A DNA stretch of 11,841 bases, taken from assembly GCA_017881705.1 (NCBI GenBank), contig JADGQP010000099.1, forward strand, positions 1 to 11,841, in the 5' to 3' direction. Shown piece by piece: positions 1 through 6,763 of the stretch. The position numbers and the translations under genes are program-made. The DNA is from Christensenellaceae bacterium. Its GTDB lineage: Bacteria; Bacillota; Clostridia; Christensenellales; Aristaeellaceae. Numbering within the stretch: position 1 is the first letter of the stretch; every line of letters begins with the position of its first letter. The notes beneath the pieces were generated by a model. The model had not been told where the DNA came from. It did not search any database and saw only the letters and a program-made list of their open reading frames with translations.

Positions 1-1413
<1,413 letters not shown>

Positions 1414-1422
1414 ACCGCGTTT

Positions 1423-1446
1423 GGAAAAGGGGATCGCCCCTTTTCC
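1423..1446 (+). repeat. Perfect 10-bp inverted repeat (hairpin) just after secA
   Basis: GGAAAAGGGG at 1423-1432 pairs perfectly with CCCCTTTTCC at 1437-1446 around a 4-nt ATCG loop. It begins 9 nt after the secA stop codon. It is not followed by a T-run but directly by a second hairpin. It could act as an RNA 3'-end stabiliser, be part of a double-hairpin terminator, or be a copy of an intergenic repeat; the sequence alone does not decide. Confidence 0.6.
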
Positions 1447-1448
1447 GG

Positions 1449-1485
1449 GTTCCCCGGCCGCCACCGCGGGCGGGGAACGTTTTGT
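1449..1485 (+). terminator. Probable intrinsic terminator after secA
   Basis: GTTCCCCG (1449-1456) pairs with CGGGGAAC (1471-1478). After a single G/G mismatch the stem continues with CCGC (1458-1461) paired to GCGG (1466-1469), closing on a CACC loop. The stem is followed by GTTTTGT (1479-1485), a short U-rich tail. Only 32 nt remain before the prfB start, too few for an obvious separate promoter, so prfB is probably transcribed by partial read-through, or from a promoter I cannot recognise. Confidence 0.6.
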
Positions 1486-1504
1486 ATGCACAAGTTTTTC
1501 GAAT

Positions 1505-1510
1505 AAGGAG
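1505..1510 (+). promoter_or_regulatory. Ribosome binding site that fixes the prfB start
   Basis: AAGGAG lies 7 nt before the ATG at 1518. An in-frame upstream ATG at 1482 has no such site and sits against the tail of the terminator hairpin, so 1518 is the better start. Confidence 0.8.
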
Positions 1511-1517
1511 AACCTAT

Positions 1518-2615
1518 ATGGTCGATACCGAACGATATCAACAGGAGCTGGGCACGCTTCGGGATACCATTATCAAGGCAGCCGAGGCGCTTCACCTGCC
1601 GCGCCTTCAGGAAGAACTTGTGGAACTGAAGGAAGAGATGAACGCACCGGATTTTTGGAACCATCTGGAGCGCTCCACCGAGGTGAGCCGCCGCGTCAGC
1701 CATATCGAAAACCGCCTGAAGCATGTTCAGAACTTGCACGACCGCTGCGACGACGTGGAAGCGATGCTGTCGCTGCTCAAGGAAGAACCGGACGATGAGA
1801 TCAGCCGCGAGTGCGACAGCGAACTGACCGCCCTGCGGGCGGATGCGGACGCGCTGGAGCTGGAATCGCTGATGCGCGGGGAATATGACGACTGCAACTG
1901 CATTTTAAGCCTGCACGCGGGCGCGGGCGGCACCGAAGCGCAGGATTGGACGCAGATGCTCTACCGTATGTACACCCGCTACTGCGAGCGCATGGGCTTC
2001 AAGGTGACGGTGAACGATATGCTGGACGGCGATGAAGCGGGTATTAAAAGCGTGACCTTTCAGGTGGAAGGGGATAACGCTTACGGCTACCTGCGCAGCG
2101 AGCGCGGCGTGCACCGGCTGGTGCGCATCAGCCCGTTTGACGCGAACGCCCGGCGGCACACCAGCTTCAGCTCTTTGGACGTGGCGCCCATCCTGCCGGA
2201 AACCGACCTGTTCGCTATAGACATGGAGGAAGTGCGCATTGATACCTACCGTTCCGGCGGCGCGGGCGGGCAGCACGTAAACCGCACGGATTCCGCCGTA
2301 CGCATGACGCACATCCCCACCGGTATCGTGGCGCAGTGCCAGAACGAACGCTCGCAGATCCAGAACCGCGAGGTTTGCCTGCGCATTTTGAAAGGCCGGC
2401 TGATGGAGCAGAGAATGCGCGAAAAAGAAGATCAGATGTCGGATATCAAGGGCGAAATGAAGAAGATCGAGTGGGGCAGCCAAATTCGCAGCTACGTTTT
2501 CCAGCCCTACACCATGGTGAAGGATCATCGCACGGGCTTTGAAAGCGGCAACGTGGACGATGTGATGGGCGGCAACCTTTCCGGCTTCATCACGGCGTAC
2601 CTGAAAATGCAGTAA
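1518..2615 (+). CDS. prfB: Peptide chain release factor 2 (RF2), unshifted single-frame gene
   Basis: RF2 recognises UGA and UAA stop codons in the ribosomal A site and triggers release of the finished protein. From the ATG at 1518 the product is 365 residues, the same length as E. coli RF2. The stop-codon-reading tripeptide SPF is at residues 205-207 and the catalytic GGQ is at 250-252, both at the same positions as in E. coli; SPF distinguishes RF2 from RF1 (PxT). The C-terminal region with WGSQIRSYVF and VKDHRT is typical. Most bacterial prfB genes need a +1 frameshift at CTT-TGA near codon 25-26; here codon 25 is CTT but codon 26 is CAC, and the frame is open throughout. The gene is the first of a close run with the methyltransferase, DUF1461 and tsaD genes. 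Confidence 0.96.
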   Translation: MVDTERYQQELGTLRDTIIKAAEALHLPRLQEELVELKEEMNAPDFWNHLERSTEVSRRVSHIENRLKHVQNLHDRCDDVEAMLSLLKEEPDDEISRECDSELTALRADADALELESLMRGEYDDCNCILSLHAGAGGTEAQDWTQMLYRMYTRYCERMGFKVTVNDMLDGDEAGIKSVTFQVEGDNAYGYLRSERGVHRLVRISPFDANARRHTSFSSLDVAPILPETDLFAIDMEEVRIDTYRSGGAGGQHVNRTDSAVRMTHIPTGIVAQCQNERSQIQNREVCLRILKGRLMEQRMREKEDQMSDIKGEMKKIEWGSQIRSYVFQPYTMVKDHRTGFESGNVDDVMGGNLSGFITAYLKMQ

Positions 2616-2619
2616 GCGC

Positions 2620-3285
2620 ATGGCGAATCAACCGTTGGAGACCATGGCGGAGTTTTTCAGCAAACGCGTGGACGGTTATGACAGCCACATGCAAAACGAC
2701 GTGGTCGGCTGTCGGCGCGGCTACCTGGATATGGCCGCGGCCCTGCCCGCGAAGGTAGCTACGCTGCTGGATCTGGGCGTGGGCACAGGGCTGGAACTGG
2801 AGCCGATTTTTCGCCGTTTTCCCGATGTGGGGGTCACAGGCGTGGATTTGTGCGCGGATATGCTAACCGAGTGCGCCAAAAAATACTCCGGCAGCAAGCT
2901 CACGCTGATCCGCGAGGATTACACGCAGGTGAAGCTGAGCGCGCAGGCTTACGACGTTGCGGTTTCTTTTCAGACGCTTCATCATCTGAATCCAACGGAA
3001 AAACTGGCGCTGTTGCGTAAACTCTGCGGCGCTCTGCGCGTGGGCGGCGCGTATGCGCAATGTGATTATTTCGCTGCCGACGACGGGCAGGAGGCCGCGC
3101 TGCGCGCGCAGTACGACCTGCTTCGCCAAACGGAAAGCGATCCAAACGGCGAACGCGTCCATTTCGATACGCCGCTGACGGTGGAACATGAACTGGCGCT
3201 GTTGCGCCTGGCCGGTTTCGGCGACGCTAGGATGCTTTGGCGGGAAGGCGATACCGCGCTGCTCCTGGCTCACAGGGAACATTGA
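2620..3285 (+). CDS. Class I SAM-dependent methyltransferase, substrate unknown
   Basis: This 221-residue protein has the Rossmann-type S-adenosylmethionine fold. Motif I, LLDLGVGTGLELE, is at residues 49-61; the acidic end of strand 2 (GVDLCADML) is at 74-82; a post-I acidic turn (REDYTQ) is near 98-103; SFQTLHHL at 116-123 is the usual motif IV position of small-molecule-type methyltransferases. No transmembrane segment is present. It is not PrmC, the enzyme that methylates the release-factor GGQ loop, because the NPPY motif is missing. The start ATG lies 4 nt after the prfB stop with no clear ribosome binding site, which suggests translational coupling. An alternative ATG at 2644 has GGAG immediately upstream but at a very short spacing. 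The family is secure; the substrate (lipid, quinone, small metabolite or RNA) cannot be told. Confidence 0.88.
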   Translation: MANQPLETMAEFFSKRVDGYDSHMQNDVVGCRRGYLDMAAALPAKVATLLDLGVGTGLELEPIFRRFPDVGVTGVDLCADMLTECAKKYSGSKLTLIREDYTQVKLSAQAYDVAVSFQTLHHLNPTEKLALLRKLCGALRVGGAYAQCDYFAADDGQEAALRAQYDLLRQTESDPNGERVHFDTPLTVEHELALLRLAGFGDARMLWREGDTALLLAHREH

Positions 3286-3313
3286 CCGTGCTTTATAGAA
3301 AGGAGCGGCGCCC

Positions 3314-4096
3314 GTGACGCAGCAAAGCGCCTGCCCCGCGGCGGATTACACCGCAGCCAAGCCCGGGCATAACGGCCGCAAAGGCCGCAGAGCCGCCTTT
3401 CCCCTGTGTTTCGCGGCTGGGCTGCTTCTCATGCTGGCCTGCATTGCAGGCGCGGCGGTCTATAACGCGCGGCGCGCGGACCTTTTCCAGTACGCGGTGG
3501 ATCGTTATGTGGTCGCGGCGGGCGTGATGGATCAGGACTCTGCCGACCGCTTCGTCGCCAGAACAATAGGTTATCTGAACGGCGATCTGCCCGCGTGGGA
3601 GCCGAACGTAACGGTGAACAGCCAACCTTTGACGGTGCCGGAAACCTTTTTGGAACATATGGCGCAGGTGCGCACAGGTATACGGTTTACGCGCGCGGCG
3701 GTGGTCGCCGCGGCGGCGCTGGCATTGGCGCTTCTGCTGGGCGGCGCGCTGACCGGCAGGGGGCATGGCCGCGGGTGCGGGTTCTCGGCGCGCGGTTACA
3801 CTCTGGGCGCGCTGATTCCGCTTCTGGCAGCGGTGGGGCTGGGCCTGTGGGGGTTGCTGGATTTTAACGCGCTCTGGGCCTGGCTGCATTACATGTTTAT
3901 TCCGGGCGGGATCTTTAACGCACGCGAGCCGGTGATGCAGCTGTTTCCGGAGGCGCTTTTTACCGTGTATATTCGGCCCGTAGCCCTATCACTTGCTTGG
4001 GGCGCCGCGGTGTTGTTATTGTGGCCGTTCGCGGCGCGCGCGCTTCACAAGGCTGTGAAACGCAGCCGGAGCACGCGCGGCTTTGAGGGGAGGTAG
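3314..4096 (+). CDS. TIGR01906/DUF1461 family integral membrane protein
   Basis: This 260-residue protein starts at a GTG with GAAAGGAG ending 8 nt upstream. It has about four predicted membrane helices, near residues 28-50, 124-146, 162-184 and 222-244, with an extracytoplasmic loop of about 70 residues between the first two. Two features match the DUF1461 (TIGR01906) family of Firmicutes membrane proteins as I know it: an EHM..V motif (114-119) just before helix 2, and a loop after helix 3 reading LHYMFIPGGIFN...QLFPEALF (191-216). The function of that family is unknown. The N-terminal 27 residues are basic and likely cytoplasmic; the C-terminus is also strongly basic. It lies between the methyltransferase (28 nt upstream) and tsaD (6 nt downstream), so it is probably co-transcribed with both. 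Confidence 0.8.
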   Translation: MTQQSACPAADYTAAKPGHNGRKGRRAAFPLCFAAGLLLMLACIAGAAVYNARRADLFQYAVDRYVVAAGVMDQDSADRFVARTIGYLNGDLPAWEPNVTVNSQPLTVPETFLEHMAQVRTGIRFTRAAVVAAAALALALLLGGALTGRGHGRGCGFSARGYTLGALIPLLAAVGLGLWGLLDFNALWAWLHYMFIPGGIFNAREPVMQLFPEALFTVYIRPVALSLAWGAAVLLLWPFAARALHKAVKRSRSTRGFEGR

Positions 4097-4102
4097 CGTT
4101 CG

Positions 4103-5125
4103 GTGAGTGAAAATAAGCACGCGGTGCGTATTCTGGCGCTGGAATCCAGCTGCGACGAAACCGCGGCCGCCGTGGTGGAAAACGGGCGCGACATTCTCAG
4201 CAATGTCATCTTTTCGCAGGTGGACGTGCACGCGCTGTACGGCGGCGTAGTGCCGGAAATTGCCAGCCGCGCGCACGTAGACGCCTGCGACCGTGTGATT
4301 GACCGCGCCCTTTCCGACGCGGGCCTAACGTTAAGCGATATGGACGCGCTGGCCGTGACCTACGGGCCCGGGCTGGTTGGGGCGCTGCTGACCGGCGTAA
4401 GCTGCATGAAAGGCCTCAGTTTCGCCACAGGGCTGCCGCTGGTGCCGGTGAACCACATCGAAGGGCACGTGAGCGCCAACTTTCTTTCCAATCCTTCGCT
4501 TACGCCGCCGTTTATCTGTCTGGTGGCCAGCGGCGGGCACAGCCACCTGATCCGCGTGGAGGATTACGGAACCTATACCTTGCTTGGGCAAACGGTGGAC
4601 GACGCGGCGGGCGAGGCGTTCGACAAAGGCGCGCGCGTGCTTGGCCTCCCCTACCCGGGCGGGCCGCAGTTGAGCCATCTGGCGGAAACGGGGGACGATA
4701 CGTACCTTAAGCTGCCACGCCCCAACCCCGAAGGCCGGTACGATTTCAGCTTTTCAGGGCTGAAAACCGCATTCATCAATGCCTGCCACAGGTTGGAGCA
4801 GAGCGGGTTGCCGCTGCCGGGGCCGGATCTGGCCGCGTCCTACCAAAAGGCAATCGTGGACAGCCTTTGCGAAAAATCCATTTTGGCACTTCGGGACAGC
4901 GGACTTTCCACCCTGTGCCTGGCGGGCGGGGTAAGCGCCAACCTTCGGCTGCGCGCGCAAATGACCCGGCTGGCCGACGAAAACAAGTTCACGCTTTGCA
5001 TGCCGCAGATCGGCCTGTGCACGGACAACGCGGCCATGATCGGCAGCGCGGCATATTACCGTTACCAAAAAGGCGTCCGCGCCAGCCTGTCGCTCAACGC
5101 GGCGCCCTCGCTGTCTCTATTATAA
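4103..5125 (+). CDS. tsaD: tRNA N6-adenosine threonylcarbamoyltransferase TsaD
   Basis: TsaD (formerly YgjD/Gcp) transfers the threonylcarbamoyl group from threonylcarbamoyl-AMP to A37 of ANN-decoding tRNAs, giving t6A, with TsaB and TsaE as bacterial partners; neither partner gene is in the window. The 340-residue length is normal for the family. ASKHA-fold signatures are clear: LESSCDETAAAVV at 13-25, VNHIEGH at 116-122, VASGGHSH at 141-148, DFSFSGLKTA at 214-223, and LAGGVSANLRLR at 273-284. The expected metal ligands are His118, His122 and Asp308 (in CTDNAAMIG). The GTG start has GGGGAGG ending 9 nt upstream, and that site overlaps the end of the DUF1461 gene. It is the last gene of the run that begins at prfB; no convincing terminator follows. 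Confidence 0.97.
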   Translation: MSENKHAVRILALESSCDETAAAVVENGRDILSNVIFSQVDVHALYGGVVPEIASRAHVDACDRVIDRALSDAGLTLSDMDALAVTYGPGLVGALLTGVSCMKGLSFATGLPLVPVNHIEGHVSANFLSNPSLTPPFICLVASGGHSHLIRVEDYGTYTLLGQTVDDAAGEAFDKGARVLGLPYPGGPQLSHLAETGDDTYLKLPRPNPEGRYDFSFSGLKTAFINACHRLEQSGLPLPGPDLAASYQKAIVDSLCEKSILALRDSGLSTLCLAGGVSANLRLRAQMTRLADENKFTLCMPQIGLCTDNAAMIGSAAYYRYQKGVRASLSLNAAPSLSLL

Positions 5126-5173
5126 ACAGTTCAAAACAGGCGGCAATTACGGCTTGCCAGCCCGGCTGGTATA

Positions 5174-5202
5174 TTGACGCACTTGTATGTCAGTGATACA
5201 AT
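5174..5202 (+). promoter_or_regulatory. Sigma-A type promoter of the GntR-DUF1697 unit
   Basis: The -35 box TTGACG (5174-5179) and the -10 box TACAAT (5197-5202) are separated by exactly 17 bp; each differs from consensus at one base. Transcription would begin near 5209, giving a leader of about 64 nt before the GntR start codon. A weak CCAGC/GCTGG hairpin (5157-5169) lies just upstream of the -35 box and lacks a T-tail. Confidence 0.8.
5183..5201. promoter_or_regulatory. Candidate GntR operator (TTGTAT-N7-ATACAA)
   Basis: TTGTAT (5183-5188) and ATACAA (5196-5201) form a perfect 6-bp inverted repeat with a 7-bp spacer. It covers most of the promoter spacer and five of six bases of the -10 box. 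FCD-type GntR regulators often bind short TTGT...ACAA-like dyads, so binding by the regulator encoded immediately downstream would block RNA polymerase. The dyad is seen; its function is inferred. Confidence 0.6.
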
Positions 5203-5272
5203 CGAACAGAACTATCAAAATGAGAGCGGCAACTGCACAACAACCAGCACAACGGTAAAATGAGGCGCAGCC

Positions 5273-5959
5273 ATGAATATCACCGAGCGTTACGCGCGCG
5301 AAACGGCACGGGATTACGCGCTGAGGATGCTCACGCGTAATATCGCCTCGCTGGCGCTGGCTCCGGGAACGATGCTCAGCGAAAACGAGCTGTCTTCCGC
5401 GCTGGGGCTCAGCCGCACGCCCATCCGCGAGGCGCTGATTGAATTGAGCAAAACCCGCATTGTTGAGATTCTGCCACAGCGCGGCAGTCGCATCGCGCTG
5501 ATTGATTGCAGCATGGTAGACGAGAGCCGTTTTCTTCGCTTGGTGCTGGAAAAGGCGATTATCGAACTGGCTTGCGAAATGGCGCCGACGCTGGATTTTT
5601 CAGTGTTGGAAGCGAATGTGAAGCTTCAGCGGTTCTACCTGGAAAACCAGCTGCCCGAAAAATTGATGGAACTGGACAACGATTTTCACCGCGAGTTCTA
5701 CCGTTTGACCAACCGCCTGCAGACCTACCGCCTGCAGGAAAGCATGTCGCTGCATTTTGACCGTATGCGCAGCCTGAGCCAGGCGACGGTGAAGGATAAC
5801 AAGATCGTGGGCGACCACGAGGCGATCCTGCGCGCGGTGCGCGCTGGCAACAAGGAAGAGGCTTCCATGCTGGTGGCGAAACACCTGAGCCGGTATACGG
5901 TGGATGAGAAGGCGATCCGCGGGCAGTACACCCATTATTTCACCACAAAAAACGGTTAA
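5273..5959 (+). CDS. GntR family transcriptional regulator, FCD (FadR) subfamily
   Basis: This 228-residue protein is a DNA-binding regulator with a ligand-sensing C-terminal domain. Residues about 12-75 form the winged helix, with ALGLSRTPIREALIELSK (43-60) as the typical helix-turn-helix and the wing ending at QRGSRIA. Residues about 85-210 form the all-helical FCD domain. It retains a likely metal-binding set: Asp135 and His139 (in LDNDFH), His182 (DHEAI) and His204 (KHL). FCD members commonly sense carboxylates such as sugar acids or organic acids; the ligand here is unknown. The ATG at 5273 has GAGG ending 7 nt upstream. A dyad in its own promoter suggests autoregulation. It is followed after 22 nt by the DUF1697 gene, with which it is probably co-transcribed; no metabolic operon is attached. 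Confidence 0.93.
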   Translation: MNITERYARETARDYALRMLTRNIASLALAPGTMLSENELSSALGLSRTPIREALIELSKTRIVEILPQRGSRIALIDCSMVDESRFLRLVLEKAIIELACEMAPTLDFSVLEANVKLQRFYLENQLPEKLMELDNDFHREFYRLTNRLQTYRLQESMSLHFDRMRSLSQATVKDNKIVGDHEAILRAVRAGNKEEASMLVAKHLSRYTVDEKAIRGQYTHYFTTKNG

Positions 5960-5969
5960 CGGTTCGGCA

Positions 5970-5976
5970 GGGAGGG
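5970..5976 (+). promoter_or_regulatory. Ribosome binding site that fixes the DUF1697 start
   Basis: GGGAGGG lies 5 nt before the ATG at 5982. The frame is open further upstream, into the GntR gene, but the family N-terminus and this site place the start at 5982. Confidence 0.8.
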
Positions 5977-5981
5977 CGAAT

Positions 5982-6536
5982 ATGCGTTACGCAGCGCTGT
6001 TTCGCGCAATCAACGTTGGCAGGAAAAATACCGTACCGATGGCCGAACTGCGTTCGGCGCTGGAGCAAGCAGGTTTTACGCGCGTCAGGACGCTGCTGCA
6101 AAGCGGAAACGCGGCGCTGGATACGGACCTGCCGCGGGACACGGCGCTTGCGCGCCTGAAGGATGCGTTTACCCAACGGTTCGGCTTTCATGTCGGTACG
6201 CTGCTGATAAGCGCCGATGAGTGGGCGCGTATCGCGCGGGGTCAGCCTTTCACGCGTGAGCAGGTGGCCGCCGCTATGGCCGCGCAGCCGGAGACAGAGC
6301 ACCTGTACGCATTTTTTCTGGAAACCCTGCCCGACAAGGAACGGCTGGAACGTTTGGCTGTCCAAACGGAGGCAGGGGATTTGGTTTCACCCGGCGAACG
6401 CGTGATTTACCTGCTTTGCCAAAGAAGCGTGCGCCTTTCCAAAACCGCGGCCAGAATCGCCGTCCTTTTCCCGGAAGCGACAGCGCGCAACTGGAACCCG
6501 GTGGAAAAACTTCACACCCTGCTGACGCAAGATTAA
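5982..6536 (+). CDS. DUF1697 family protein
   Basis: This 184-residue soluble protein has the hallmark DUF1697 N-terminus MRYAALFRAINVGRKNTVPMAELR (described by its parts: the ALxRxINVGxxN segment at residues 5-16 and VPMAELR after it), followed by GFTRVRTLLQSGNAAL (about 31-46). The length fits the family. The biochemical function of DUF1697 is not known to me, and no catalytic residues can be assigned. It is preceded by a strong ribosome binding site and lies 22 nt after the GntR regulator; a terminator begins 11 nt after its stop. It may therefore be the only target gene of that regulator apart from the regulator itself, or just a passenger. Confidence 0.9.
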   Translation: MRYAALFRAINVGRKNTVPMAELRSALEQAGFTRVRTLLQSGNAALDTDLPRDTALARLKDAFTQRFGFHVGTLLISADEWARIARGQPFTREQVAAAMAAQPETEHLYAFFLETLPDKERLERLAVQTEAGDLVSPGERVIYLLCQRSVRLSKTAARIAVLFPEATARNWNPVEKLHTLLTQD

Positions 6537-6547
6537 GTTTACAAAAG

Positions 6548-6593
6548 GCCCGCTCCCATCCGCATCGGCGTTTGGGGGCGGGCTTTCCGTTTT
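6548..6593 (+). terminator. Intrinsic terminator of the GntR-DUF1697 unit
   Basis: GCCCGCTCCC (6548-6557) pairs over 10 bp, with one G-U wobble, with GGGGGCGGGC (6574-6583) across a 16-nt loop, followed by TTTCCGTTTT (6584-6593). On the other strand the stem is followed by CTTTTGT, so it may also stop transcription arriving from the minus-strand genes. Confidence 0.85.
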
Positions 6594-6681
6594 AGCTCTG
6601 GGCAGCTCAAAACGAGGGGCCGGTGGAAAACAGATAGGATAGGCATAAACGCCGAAATACACATGCTCATGCCACCAGCGT

Positions 6682-6704
6682 AAAACAAGCCTGCCTGAGG
6701 GCTT
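6682..6704 (-). terminator. Weak candidate terminator for the minus-strand acyltransferase genes
   Basis: Read on the minus strand, AAGCC (6704-6700) pairs with GGCTT (6691-6687) and is followed by GTTTT (6686-6682). The stem is only 5 bp. It lies about 60 nt downstream of the stop codon at 6764. The rest of the 6594-6763 gap holds nothing else I recognise. Confidence 0.35.
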
Positions 6705-6763
6705 TTATAACAGCCAAAGCAAACAATATAAAATGATGGATAGACCAAACAACACTCGGCCGC

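Noticed and set aside
1482..1517. Upstream in-frame ATG that would lengthen RF2 by 12 residues
   Set aside because: It overlaps the terminator tail and has no ribosome binding site, while the ATG at 1518 has AAGGAG at 7 nt and gives GGQ and SPF at the standard positions.
1905..2621. Long open frame (238 codons) antisense to prfB
   Set aside because: It is a shadow of codon bias in a high-GC coding region; the product resembles no family I know, and the sense strand is clearly RF2.
2620..3285. Methyltransferase as PrmC, the release-factor methylase
   Set aside because: The NPPY motif is absent; the corresponding region reads SFQTLHHL, which belongs to other class I methyltransferases.
5157..5169. 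CCAGC-CCG-GCTGG hairpin as the tsaD terminator
   Set aside because: The stem is short and has no T-run; it is followed directly by the -35 box of the next promoter.
6539..6748. Possible 69-codon minus-strand gene in the gap between DUF1697 and the fusion gene
   Set aside because: It would start at a TTG, has no clear ribosome binding site, and reads through the terminator stem at 6548-6583.
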